A stretch of DNA of 64,000 nt from Cupriavidus taiwanensis (GTDB lineage: Bacteria > Pseudomonadota > Gammaproteobacteria > Burkholderiales > Burkholderiaceae). The notes beneath the pieces are model-generated. The model saw only the letters and a program-made list of their open reading frames with translations. It made no database searches and was not told where the DNA came from. The position numbers and the translations under genes were made by a program. This document shows, in pieces, positions 8,726 through 16,866 of the stretch (position 1 is its first letter; each line of letters begins with the position of its first letter). Location: assembly GCF_900250075.1 (NCBI RefSeq), contig NZ_LT977071.1, positions 1,736,941 through 1,800,940 of the forward strand. The letters are read 5' to 3'.

Positions 8726-9631
8726 ATGCAGCTTCTCGACGCCCGCGTCCGCGACCTGCTCCGTCATCCGGGGCGCTTCCTGTGGCGCACGCTGGTCCAG
8801 TTCCGCGCCAACCAGGGCCTGTTGCTGGCCGGAGCGGTGGCCTACTACGCGCTGCTGTCGATCGTGCCGTTGCTGATCCTGATGGTGATCGCGCTGTCGC
8901 ATGTGATCGACCCGCAGCTGTTGCTGTCGACGCTGGCGCGTTACCTCGAGTGGGTCGTGCCCGGACAGTCCCGCGCGCTGGTGCCCGAGCTGGCGTCGTT
9001 CCTGCGCACCCGCGCCACGGTCGGCTGGGTCTTGCTCGGCACGATGCTGTTCTTCAGTTCGCTGGCGTTCACGGTGCTGGAAAACGCCATGTCGGTGATC
9101 TTCGTCCATCGCGTCGCGATCCGGCGCCGGCATTTCCTGATCTCGGCGGTGCTGCCTTACTGCTATATCGCGGTGCTGAGCCTGGGGCTGCTGCTGGTGA
9201 CAGTGGTCTCTGGCGGGCTGATCGCGATCGGCCAACGGCACGTGGAAGTGCTGGGCCATGAATGGTCGCTCGACCGGCTTTCCACCACGCTGCTTTACCT
9301 GCTCGGGTTCCTCGGCGAAATCCTGATGCTGACGTCGATCTACATGGTGATGCCGGTCGGCCGGCTGTCCTTGCGGCATGCGCTGTGCGGCGCGGTGCTT
9401 GCCGCGGTACTGTGGGAGATCTCGCGCCATGCGCTGGTGTGGTACTTCACCACGCTGTCGCAGGTGGGGCGGGTCTATGGCTCGCTCACCACGGCGATCG
9501 TGGTGTTGCTGAGCCTGGAGATCGCGGCGACGCTGCTGTTGCTCGGCGCGCAGGTGATCGCGGAATTCGAGCGCAGCGGCTGGGAGCGGCCGCCTGCTTC
9601 GGACGCTCCCACCGGCGAGTTCCATACCTGA
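8726..9631 (+). CDS. YihY/BrkB-family inner membrane protein
   Basis: This 301-residue integral membrane protein belongs to the YihY/BrkB family (formerly called ribonuclease BN in error). About six hydrophobic segments are visible, beginning with LLLAGAVAYYALLSIVPLLILMV near residues 32-54, which is the family signature (AYYALLSIVP). Later hallmarks are the TTLLYLLGF region and VGRVYGSLTTAIVVLLSLEIAA near the end. No catalytic motif is present and the function of the family remains unclear; envelope roles have been proposed. A second, more divergent family member lies at 50464-51495. The start at 8726 is chosen over one nine bases earlier, with little evidence either way. Confidence 0.85.
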   Translation: MQLLDARVRDLLRHPGRFLWRTLVQFRANQGLLLAGAVAYYALLSIVPLLILMVIALSHVIDPQLLLSTLARYLEWVVPGQSRALVPELASFLRTRATVGWVLLGTMLFFSSLAFTVLENAMSVIFVHRVAIRRRHFLISAVLPYCYIAVLSLGLLLVTVVSGGLIAIGQRHVEVLGHEWSLDRLSTTLLYLLGFLGEILMLTSIYMVMPVGRLSLRHALCGAVLAAVLWEISRHALVWYFTTLSQVGRVYGSLTTAIVVLLSLEIAATLLLLGAQVIAEFERSGWERPPASDAPTGEFHT

Positions 9632-9669
9632 CGTGCGCCACGAGGATTGCAGGGGTGCGGCGCGGCGGC

Positions 9670-10419
9670 TTATGCGAATCCGCCGTTTGCGCGCAGCACC
9701 TGCCCGTTGATCCAGCCACCATCCTCGCCGGCAAGGAACGATACGACGCGACCGATATCCTCGGGCGTGCCGAGCCGTTCGAGCGGAGCGAGCCGCGCGA
9801 TCTGGTCGACCTGCTGCGCACTCTTGCCATCGAGAAACAGCTCGGTGGCCACCGGCCCCGGCGCCACGGCATTGACGGTGATACCGCGCCCGCGCAGCTC
9901 GTTGGCCAGTACGCGGACCAGCCCCTCCACGCCGGCCTTGGACGCAATGTACGGCCCATAGGACGGCAATGACTTGGCGATGACGCTGGTCGACACCGCA
10001 ATGATCCGTCCATTCGCGCCGACGTTTTCGGCCGCTTGCGCCAGCACCAGGAACGTGCCGCGCAGGTTGGTCGCAATGACCTTGTCGAAGTCGGCCAGGC
10101 TGCCCGGCGCGATCGGTGCCAGCGGCATCACGCCGGCGCAGTTGGCGACCACGTCGATGCCGCCGAATGCCGCCTTGGTCTGCGCAAACAGACGGGCCAC
10201 ATCATCGGGGCTTCCGACATCGCCCTGGATCGCGATGGCCCGGCCGCCGGCCGCTTCGACCGCCGCGACGGTGTCGCGGGCGTGCGCCACATGGCCGGCA
10301 TAGCCGACCGCGACGGCAAAGCCGTCGGCCGCGAGACGCAGGGCCACGGCCCGGCCTATGCCGCGCGATCCGCCGGTGACAATGGCCGCTTTGGTGGTGT
10401 TCGTAGTCAGGGTGTTCAT
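9670..10419 (-). CDS. Short-chain dehydrogenase/reductase (SDR)
   Basis: This 249-residue classical SDR is an NAD(P)(H)-dependent cytoplasmic oxidoreductase. The glycine motif TGGSRGIG lies near residues 14-21. An NxAG equivalent (NCAGVMPLAP) is near 90. The active site Ser-Tyr-Lys is seen as VSTS followed by YGPYIASKAG near 155. An arginine-free Rossmann tail and the GYAGH segment after beta-2 give no clear cofactor preference. The ATG at 10419 has GGAGCC upstream; the longer frame is not needed. It is divergent from a LysR gene, which is the usual arrangement for a regulator and its SDR target in this group. The substrate is unknown; 3-oxoacyl reductase-like annotation would be a guess. Confidence 0.85.
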   Translation of the reverse strand: MNTLTTNTTKAAIVTGGSRGIGRAVALRLAADGFAVAVGYAGHVAHARDTVAAVEAAGGRAIAIQGDVGSPDDVARLFAQTKAAFGGIDVVANCAGVMPLAPIAPGSLADFDKVIATNLRGTFLVLAQAAENVGANGRIIAVSTSVIAKSLPSYGPYIASKAGVEGLVRVLANELRGRGITVNAVAPGPVATELFLDGKSAQQVDQIARLAPLERLGTPEDIGRVVSFLAGEDGGWINGQVLRANGGFA

Positions 10420-10544
10420 GGGAAGGCTCCGGGTGGGATAAGGCGACATGCCGTTGAAGCCAATTGTGGTTGTTCACCCCGATTAGATAAATGGTGCAGA
10501 ATCGCCATATCAATTCAACCAGCCTCAACAATAATTGCCTTCCC

Positions 10545-11444
10545 GTGGACCGCTTCGATTCCCTGCAACTGTTCACCCGCATCGTCGAATTGGGCAGCTT
10601 CAGCCACGCCGCCGCCGCGCTCGACATCCCGCGCGCCACCGCCACCCATGCCATCAAGGCGCTCGAGACGCGGCTCGGGGTCCGGCTGCTCGAACGCACG
10701 ACGCGGCAGGTCAGGCCGACACTCGACGGCCAGGCGTTCTATGAGCGCTGCGTCCACCTGCTGGCTGAACTCGACGACGCCGAGTCGTCTCTGCAGCACG
10801 TGGCGGCGAATCCGCGCGGGGTGTTGCGTGTCGACATGCACGGGACCCACGCAACGAAGATCGTGCTGGCGCGAATCGACGAATTCCGGGAGCGGTATCC
10901 GCGCATCGATCTGGTGGTATCCGGCGGCGACCGCCTGGTGGATCTGGTAAGGGAAGGCGTCGATTGCGTCATCCGCGCGGGCACGCCGCGGGATTCTTCA
11001 CTGGTGGCGCGGCGCCTGGCGCTCATGCCGCAGGTAGTGTGCGCCAGTCCCGCCTACCTGAAAGCATTCGGCACGCCGCAACATCCCGACCAGCTCTCCC
11101 GGCACGAAGTCGTGAAATTCTTCTCGCGTAGCGGCACGGCCGGCTATCCGCTGGAGCTGCACGTCAATGGGCAACTCCAGGCCTTTTCACTGGGAGGGTG
11201 GATGTCCGTCAACGATGCCGAGAACTATGTCACCGCGGCCCTGCGCGGCTGCGGGCTGATCCAGGTGCCGCGCTTCCACGTCGGCGACGCCTTGCGCGAG
11301 GGGCTACTCGTCGAGGTCCTGAGCGACTGGCCCAGCCCGGACCTGCCGGTGTCGGCACTGTATCCGCATCACAGGCAGCTGTCTCCGCGCGTGCGCGTGT
11401 TCGTCGACTGGCTGGTGGCTCTTTATGCGGAGGCGTTTGGATAG
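10545..11444 (+). CDS. LysR-type regulator, divergent from the SDR gene
   Basis: This regulator of 299 residues has an N-terminal winged helix (DSLQLFTRIVELGSFSHAAAALDIPRATATHAIKALE, described here by its ends, residues 5-40) of the subgroup that includes DsdC/GcvA-like one-substrate activators, followed by a periplasmic-binding-like effector domain with the string DCVIRAGTPRDSSLVARRL near residue 140. A GTG start at 10545 gives the standard N-terminus VDRFDSLQLF; an upstream ATG at 10491 adds 18 atypical residues. It faces the SDR gene across about 125 bases that hold an AT-rich patch, so control of that SDR is likely. The effector cannot be predicted. Confidence 0.85.
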   Translation: MDRFDSLQLFTRIVELGSFSHAAAALDIPRATATHAIKALETRLGVRLLERTTRQVRPTLDGQAFYERCVHLLAELDDAESSLQHVAANPRGVLRVDMHGTHATKIVLARIDEFRERYPRIDLVVSGGDRLVDLVREGVDCVIRAGTPRDSSLVARRLALMPQVVCASPAYLKAFGTPQHPDQLSRHEVVKFFSRSGTAGYPLELHVNGQLQAFSLGGWMSVNDAENYVTAALRGCGLIQVPRFHVGDALREGLLVEVLSDWPSPDLPVSALYPHHRQLSPRVRVFVDWLVALYAEAFG

Positions 11445-11473
11445 TGCGAGTTCCATGCCTGACGTCTTCTGTC

Positions 11474-12445
11474 TCAGGCCAGTGCAGACTCCATGCTCGC
11501 GGAAATGGCATCCGCTTCCGCGGCATCGAAGGCACCGATGAAGACCAGCGCGGAGTCGCTGAATTCGCCGAATCCACCGAATTCACCGGCTTCGCCGTGC
11601 GGCATGGACCGCATCCGCATCCTGCCCCCGACCACGTGTACCTCGTGCAGCCGCGGATCGGCCGCCAGCCTGACCAGGCCCTTCGCGCGCAGCAGCCGCA
11701 CGGGCAGCTTCAACAGTGCCTGTCGCAGCCGCGCCTTGTCGAAGGCGCGGCCGGTCCGGTAGGCGATGCTGCGGATGCCGGCATGTAGCGCAGGCCGGTG
11801 CCAGCCGGCATGCGACTGCAGCACGCCGGTGCCGGCCGGTGTCGGCATGGCTGCGTCGATAAAGACTGACAAAGGCAGCGCGCCATCGCACGCTTCCAGC
11901 ACCGTGGCGCGCGGCGCAAGCGTACCGACGGTCCTGGTCGTTGCCGCAGCGCCACCGGCAGCGCACAGGTCGGTCTTGGTCAGCGCCACCACCGATGCTC
12001 CCGCGATCTGCTGCCGCACCATCTCGCCGACCAGCGGGTCGCCCAGGCTGTCGTGCACGGCCGCGGCATCCACCGCCACCAGCACCGCGTTGAGCCGGAA
12101 CGCCGGATCGAGCAGGCCGATCTGCGCGATGCGCTGCGGGTCCGACACGCCGCTGGCCTCGATCACCAGCAGATCGGGCCGCGCGTCGCGGTCGGCGATT
12201 GCCAGCATGGCCTCGGCCAGCCGGCCACCGATGGAACAGCACACGCAACCATTTTCCAGCTGGATCACATCGTCGCTGCGCGTGCGGATCAGCGCGGCGT
12301 CGATATTGATCTCGCCGAAGTCATTCACCAGCGCCGCAATGCGCAGCCCTTGCGCATTGGCCAGCAACCGGTTCAGCAGCGTGGTCTTGCCCGCGCCCAG
12401 GTAGCCGCCGACGACAACCAGCGGAATCGGAAGCCGGGCGCTCAT
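11474..12445 (-). CDS. CobW/COG0523-family GTPase, probable metallochaperone
   Basis: This 323-residue G3E-family P-loop GTPase has a Walker A motif GGYLGAGKTTLL (about residues 13-24), the metal-binding CxCC motif as GCVCCS near residue 68, the Walker B-like LLVIEASGVSDP near 95, and a guanine-recognition TKTD near 162. A CobW C-terminal domain follows from about 215. COG0523 proteins insert Zn, Fe or Co into client enzymes in the cytoplasm. The ATG overlaps the stop codon of the amidohydrolase gene in an ATGA arrangement, which implies translational coupling and a client relationship with that metal enzyme. It is not next to cobalamin genes, so a CobW role in B12 synthesis is unlikely. Confidence 0.87.
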   Translation of the reverse strand: MSARLPIPLVVVGGYLGAGKTTLLNRLLANAQGLRIAALVNDFGEINIDAALIRTRSDDVIQLENGCVCCSIGGRLAEAMLAIADRDARPDLLVIEASGVSDPQRIAQIGLLDPAFRLNAVLVAVDAAAVHDSLGDPLVGEMVRQQIAGASVVALTKTDLCAAGGAAATTRTVGTLAPRATVLEACDGALPLSVFIDAAMPTPAGTGVLQSHAGWHRPALHAGIRSIAYRTGRAFDKARLRQALLKLPVRLLRAKGLVRLAADPRLHEVHVVGGRMRMRSMPHGEAGEFGGFGEFSDSALVFIGAFDAAEADAISASMESALA

Positions 12446-14109
12446 AGCGCAGGCGCCTCGAACACGCGGCCGCCCAGCACCGTGCCCCACACCCGCACGT
12501 CCTTGAGCCGCGCCGGATCCACGCTGGCGGGATCGTCCTCCAGCACGGCAAAGTCGGCCAGCTTCCCGGGCGCGATGCTGCCGATGCGATGGTCGAGCCC
12601 AAGCGTGTAAGCCGCGCCCATCGTGACCGCGTGGAGGGCGTCGGCCACCGTCAGCCGCTCGGCTTCGCCCATGTCGCGGCCCGACGCGCTCTGGCGCTGC
12701 ACCGCGCACCAGGCGGTGAAGAGCGGGTTCAGCGGCGTGATCGGCGCATCGGAATGGATCGCGAACGGGATGCCGAGGCGCCGCGCGGTGCCTGCCGGGT
12801 TCATGCGCGCGGCACGTGCCGGGCCCACGGTCTGCGTGGCATGGGCATCGCCCCAGTAGTAGAGGTGGTTGGCGAAGAAGTTGATGCACAGCCCGAGGCG
12901 CTTCGCCCGCGCCAGCTGCGCCGCATCGGCCAGCTGGCAGTGCTGCAAGGTGTGGCGATGGTCGGCACGTGGATGGCGCGCCAGCAGCGCTTCCAGCGTA
13001 TCGAGCACGACCTCGGTGGCTTCGTCGCCGTTGGTGTGGATATGCAGTGGCAGGCCGGCCAGGTGGAACGGCGTGAACGCGTCCAGCAGTTGCTCGGGCG
13101 GGATCAGCCACAAGCCGTTGGGCTGGCCGCCGGCGTAGCCGGGTGCGCGCAGCCGCGCGGTAAAGCCCTGGATCGAGCCGTCGACGATGAACTTGACCGG
13201 ACCGAAGTGGAGCTTGTCGGAACCAGCGGCGACGGCCTGCTGTACGCGTGCGGGCCCGCCCTGTGCGTCGCGCTGCGGCGCGAAGGCGGGCACGATGCGC
13301 AGCGGGAAGCCGTCATCCGACGTCACCGCGCGCAGTGTTTCCAGGCCCCTGGCCGACAAGTCGTTGACCAGGTCCGTAGCGGTGGTCACGCCCGCCAGCT
13401 GTGCCACGCGCCCGAAGCGGCGCACCGCCTCCGCGTCCTCCGCCGCAGCCAGTGACAGGCCTCGGCCGATTACGCGCTGCACCGGGAACATCGCCGCGAA
13501 CTCCTGCAGCTCGCCGGTGGGCTTGCCGCCCGCATCCTTGTGCACGCCGTCGATGTCGGTGTCTTCATCGATGCCGGCCCGCGCCAGCATCGGCGAATTG
13601 ACGTTCATCAGATGCACGCTGGCATGCATCACCACCACCGGCCGCGTCGCCGATACGCGATCCAGCTCGCGCACCGACAGCCGCGCGGTGCCGAAGTAGA
13701 TCGGGTCGAAACCCCACGCCAGCAGCGGCGTGTCGGGGTCTTTCAACTTGCTGGCCGCGTCCGCAAGGCGCCCGATGACTTCGTCCAGCGTGCGCAGCCC
13801 GCGCCAAAGCCTGCCATCGGGGTCGCGGCGGTCGAAGTAGCCGACGTAGACCGCGTCCCACATCGCGCCTTCCATCAGGTGGCAGTGGCCTTCGACCATG
13901 CCGGGCATCAGCACCTTGTCGCGGAAGGTGTCGACCACCACCGCGTCGGGCCATGGCGCCATTTCCGCAGCGCCGCCGACCGCAAGGATCTGGCCATTGC
14001 GTACCGCGACATGGGTTGCTTCCGGCCGCGCCGCTTCCATCGTGAGGATCTTGCGCGCCACGAATACCTGCGTGCGCGCCGTGTCGTTATGGGTCATCGC
14101 TTGTTGCAT
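12442..14109 (-). CDS. YtcJ-like metal-dependent amidohydrolase
   Basis: This 555-residue member of the amidohydrolase superfamily (YtcJ/amidohydrolase-3 group) has the strand-one metal motif EGHCHLME near residue 74, a HTNGDEA histidine near 330, HTLQHCQL near 358, and the strand-eight aspartate in IHSDAPITPLNP near 430. These make a plausible mono- or binuclear metal centre. The natural substrate of YtcJ-type enzymes is generally unknown, but N-acyl or cyclic amides are typical. The ATG at 14109 is 12 bases after the symporter stop; a TTG at 14118 and an ATG at 14097 are alternatives. Its stop overlaps the start of the CobW-type gene. Together with the symporter this looks like an import-and-hydrolyse unit. 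Confidence 0.82.
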   Translation of the reverse strand: MQQAMTHNDTARTQVFVARKILTMEAARPEATHVAVRNGQILAVGGAAEMAPWPDAVVVDTFRDKVLMPGMVEGHCHLMEGAMWDAVYVGYFDRRDPDGRLWRGLRTLDEVIGRLADAASKLKDPDTPLLAWGFDPIYFGTARLSVRELDRVSATRPVVVMHASVHLMNVNSPMLARAGIDEDTDIDGVHKDAGGKPTGELQEFAAMFPVQRVIGRGLSLAAAEDAEAVRRFGRVAQLAGVTTATDLVNDLSARGLETLRAVTSDDGFPLRIVPAFAPQRDAQGGPARVQQAVAAGSDKLHFGPVKFIVDGSIQGFTARLRAPGYAGGQPNGLWLIPPEQLLDAFTPFHLAGLPLHIHTNGDEATEVVLDTLEALLARHPRADHRHTLQHCQLADAAQLARAKRLGLCINFFANHLYYWGDAHATQTVGPARAARMNPAGTARRLGIPFAIHSDAPITPLNPLFTAWCAVQRQSASGRDMGEAERLTVADALHAVTMGAAYTLGLDHRIGSIAPGKLADFAVLEDDPASVDPARLKDVRVWGTVLGGRVFEAPAL

Positions 14110-14121
14110 GAGTCGCAAGGA

Positions 14122-15504
14122 TCAGGCCGGCTGCACGCGCGCCAGGCGCGGCGCGTAGTTCGCCACCACGGTCACCAGCAGGTTGACCGCAAGGCTGACC
14201 AGGCCGAGGTTGATGCCGCCGAAATCGGCCTGCTGCGCGTACAGTGCGATCGCCAGCCCCTGCCCGCTCAGGATGCCGAGCGCGATCGCCATCGGCCGCA
14301 CCTTCAGCGAGAACAGGATCACGATGACGCCGGGGAAGAACTGCGTCACGCCGTAGTAGGTGGTGTTGATCAGCGTCAGCATCAGGTTGGGCGTGGCCAG
14401 CGTCATCGCGATCGACAGCACCAGGTACACCACGATCACCATCTTGGCGCCCTGCTTCTGGCGCTGCTCGGGCATGCCCGGCAGCAGGTTGCGCGTGACG
14501 ATCGGGCCGATCGCCAGGCAGATGCCGGCCAGCACCAGCAGCCCCGACAGCGCGGCGCCCGCGGTCACCAGGCCGAGCAGCCAGTCCGGCAGCAAGCGCA
14601 CCGCCGCCGCGAAGAAGGCTTCATTGGGCGAGGCCAGCTGCAGGTTCTGGCTGATCGCGTAGTACGACGCCAGCACCAGGAACGGGTACATCAGCATATA
14701 CAGCGGCATCGCCACCTGCGTGCGGCGGATGGTGTTGGCGCTCCTGGCTGTGAAGAAGTTCTGCACCGCGAACGGCATCACGTAGAAGCCCAGCGCCTGG
14801 AACAGCATGGTGCTCATCGAGAAGCGCAGCTGCGTGTCGCTCATCTGGTTGCTGACCTGCAGGCTGGCGGCATGGAAGACATCGCCCACGCCGGCCTTCC
14901 AGCCGACCGCGACGCCGGTGGCGACGATCGCCACCACCATCAGGATGTCTTTCAGGATGGCGATGTAGGCCGACGCACGCACGCCGGAGATGGCGATATA
15001 GGTGAAGGCCAGCGCCGCCGAGATCAGCACCAGGTAGACGGGATCGAACTCCCAGCCCAGCCCCTTGAGCGCCGCCACCAGCCCGGTGAACTGCAACTGG
15101 CCCCAGGGCAGCAGGAACAGGATCGAAGAGCCCGCCACGATCAGTTCCAGCGCACGGCTGCCGTAGTGGCCCTTGAACAGGTCCGGCAGCGTGATCGCGT
15201 TGTAGCGCGCGCCGGCCTGCCAGATCTTCGGCCCGAGGAAATAGCCGAGCGGGTAAGCCAGCAGGATGTAGCCGAGGAACCAGACGCCATACGTCGGGCC
15301 CTTGGCATAGATGCCGCCGGGAAAGCCCACCATGGTGCCGATACTGTAGATCTCGCCGGCCGCGAGGAAAAACACCAGGTAGGCGCCGAACTGCCGCGAG
15401 GCGACGAAGAAGTCATGCACGCTCTGCGCACCGTGGCCCTTCTTCGAGCGGATGGCGAGATAGAGCGAGAAGACGATAAAGCCAAGGAATACCGCTGTGG
15501 TCAT
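14122..15504 (-). CDS. Sodium:solute symporter (SSS family)
   Basis: This 460-residue inner-membrane protein has about thirteen hydrophobic segments. It begins directly with a membrane segment, then HDFFVASRQFGAYLVFFLAAGEIYSIGTMVGFPG, here noted only by its range of about residues 30-63, which includes the SSS-type helix one with the unwound Na+/substrate region. Later segments include AGAALSGLLVLAGICLAIGP near 335, carrying the sodium-coordinating Ser/Thr region. The closest families are the pantothenate/solute symporters that pair with a small DUF3311 protein, as here. It begins 12 bases after that small gene and ends 12 bases before the amidohydrolase gene, so all are probably one transcript. 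The substrate is presumably that of the amidohydrolase. Confidence 0.88.
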   Translation of the reverse strand: MTTAVFLGFIVFSLYLAIRSKKGHGAQSVHDFFVASRQFGAYLVFFLAAGEIYSIGTMVGFPGGIYAKGPTYGVWFLGYILLAYPLGYFLGPKIWQAGARYNAITLPDLFKGHYGSRALELIVAGSSILFLLPWGQLQFTGLVAALKGLGWEFDPVYLVLISAALAFTYIAISGVRASAYIAILKDILMVVAIVATGVAVGWKAGVGDVFHAASLQVSNQMSDTQLRFSMSTMLFQALGFYVMPFAVQNFFTARSANTIRRTQVAMPLYMLMYPFLVLASYYAISQNLQLASPNEAFFAAAVRLLPDWLLGLVTAGAALSGLLVLAGICLAIGPIVTRNLLPGMPEQRQKQGAKMVIVVYLVLSIAMTLATPNLMLTLINTTYYGVTQFFPGVIVILFSLKVRPMAIALGILSGQGLAIALYAQQADFGGINLGLVSLAVNLLVTVVANYAPRLARVQPA

Positions 15505-15516
15505 GGCTGCTCTCCC

Positions 15517-15723
15517 TCACGCTTCATGCGCCGCGTCGGCGGCATGGCGGTCGTACAGCAGCCAGCACGCCAGCATGCAGCCCGACGTCAGGACGAACCA
15601 GGCAAAGATCCAGGCGTAGATAAAGGGCACGCCGAGCACGAAGCGCTCGACGGTCGCCACCCAGGGCAGCAGCCCGATGACGCCGATGTATGGCAGGCCG
15701 AGGCCGATAAACAGCTTGAACAT
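15517..15723 (-). CDS. DUF3311 small membrane protein
   Basis: This 68-residue protein has two hydrophobic segments, GLPYIGVIGLLPWVATVE (residues 8-25) and YAWIFAWFVLTSGCMLACWLL (residues 36-56, given by range), with the pattern expected of DUF3311. Proteins of this family are regularly encoded immediately before an SSS transporter, as is the case here with a 12-base gap, and are thought to be accessory subunits. GGAGACATC precedes its ATG. It is the promoter-proximal gene of the unit and is divergent from the LysR gene at 15867. Confidence 0.83.
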   Translation of the reverse strand: MFKLFIGLGLPYIGVIGLLPWVATVERFVLGVPFIYAWIFAWFVLTSGCMLACWLLYDRHAADAAHEA

Positions 15724-15808
15724 GATGTCTCCGGTTTCCGATGGACGGTGGATGGCAGGCGCCGTGTGTGTGCTGTCACCGGGCCGCTCTTGTGTTCCGG
15801 TCATCATA

Positions 15809-15853
15809 GGGAGCGGCGATATATGATTCAAATGCAAATATCGAACCGCTCCC
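15809..15853. promoter_or_regulatory. Long dyad operator between the symporter operon and its LysR regulator
   Basis: Arms of 14 matched bases face each other: GGGAGCGG at 15809-15816 followed by CGATAT at 15817-15822, then a 15-base AT-rich centre, then ATATCG at 15838-15843, two unpaired bases, and CCGCTCCC at 15846-15853. It lies wholly in the intergenic gap and ends 13 bases before the LysR reading frame. The inner ATAT/ATAT half-sites with an AT-rich centre fit LysR-type binding, while the outer GC-rich arms extend the symmetry further than usual. Confidence 0.65.
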
Positions 15854-15866
15854 ATAACTGACACGC

Positions 15867-16814
15867 ATGGGATTCCGCATGGACACCCAGAAACTTCTGC
15901 ACCTGCTTGCCATCGTCGAGCACGGCACCTTCTCCGAAGCCGCACGCGCCGTGCACCTGACCCAACCGGCGCTGAGCCGCAGTATCCGCGCGCTGGAGCA
16001 CGAGCTGAAGGCGCCGCTGTTCGACCGCGGCGCGCGGCGCGCGCGCCTGACAGTGTTCGGCGAACTGGTGGCCGACCGCGCGCGCCGCATGCGGCTGGAA
16101 GAACGCCAGCTGCGCCGCGACCTGGAGCTGCTGCGCGGGGGCGAGGAAGGCTCGCTGACGATCGGCGTGGCGCCCGCGCCTGCCGCGCTGCTGCTGACGC
16201 CGTTCCTGATCCACATGGCGCAGGCGCACCCGCGCATCAAGGTGCGCACCGAGACCGGCGCCACCAGCGCTCTGCTCGACGCGTTGCGGCGCGAAACCAT
16301 CGACGCGATCGTCGGCGACGCCTACGTGCTGCGCGCCGCCGACGATGTCGACATTGAACCGCTGGGCGAGCTGCCCGCCGGGCTGGTGTGCCGCGCCGGC
16401 CATCCGATCCTGCGCAAGCGCCGCATCGATATCGAGACGATCCGCGCCTACCCGGTGGCGACCACCACGCTCAGCACCATCGTCAGCCGCCAGCTGGCCG
16501 AGCTATGGGGCCCCGAGGCCGCACCCGACAAGCTCTTCACCCTGCACTGCGACAACCTCGACATGCTGCGCAGCGTGACGCTGGCCACCGACACCCTGCT
16601 GTTCGGCGTGTTGTCCATCACCCGGCAGGAACGAGCCGCGGGGCTGATGGCGGAAGTGCCGATGCCACCCGACCCGCGCCGGTGCGGCCGCTACGGCATC
16701 GCGCGCATGGCCGCGCGCTCGCTGTCGCCGGCGCTCGAGACGCTCTACGCCTTCACGCGCGAGCACTGGAAGGAATTGTCGTCGGCGCCGGCCAGGCAGG
16801 GCGCTCGCCGCTGA
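15867..16814 (+). CDS. LysR-type regulator, divergent from the symporter/amidohydrolase operon
   Basis: This 315-residue regulator has a winged-helix domain over residues 5-65 (LLHLLAIVEHGTFSEAARAV, then LTQPALSRSIRALE) and an effector domain with GSLTIGVAPAPAALLLTPF starting near residue 93. The start at 15867 gives MGFRMDTQKLL; the second ATG at 15879 gives the N-terminus MDTQKLLHLL more usual for the family, and neither has a clear ribosome binding site. Its promoter region contains the long dyad at 15809-15853. The natural inference is that it controls both itself and the DUF3311-symporter-amidohydrolase-GTPase unit. The effector is unknown. Confidence 0.86.
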   Translation: MGFRMDTQKLLHLLAIVEHGTFSEAARAVHLTQPALSRSIRALEHELKAPLFDRGARRARLTVFGELVADRARRMRLEERQLRRDLELLRGGEEGSLTIGVAPAPAALLLTPFLIHMAQAHPRIKVRTETGATSALLDALRRETIDAIVGDAYVLRAADDVDIEPLGELPAGLVCRAGHPILRKRRIDIETIRAYPVATTTLSTIVSRQLAELWGPEAAPDKLFTLHCDNLDMLRSVTLATDTLLFGVLSITRQERAAGLMAEVPMPPDPRRCGRYGIARMAARSLSPALETLYAFTREHWKELSSAPARQGARR

Positions 16815-16866
16815 CCGCCCATGCCCGCTGATGTATGCTCCGGCTGATTCCCAGCTCAAACCCGGC

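Noticed and set aside
8726..9631. Calling the YihY/BrkB proteins ribonuclease BN
   Set aside because: That name came from an old mis-assignment; the family is integral membrane without nuclease motifs.
14122..15504. Annotation of the symporter as a pantothenate or proline permease
   Set aside because: The general SSS pattern is clear, but no specificity residues could be compared by eye and the context points to the hydrolase substrate instead.
13540..15861. Very long plus-strand open frame opposite the amidohydrolase and symporter genes (also similar ones at 147-1886, 3894-5549 and 60888-63401)
   Set aside because: The translations are Arg/His/Gln/Ala-rich, lack family motifs and lie antisense to well-supported genes. 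High GC content keeps such frames free of stops.
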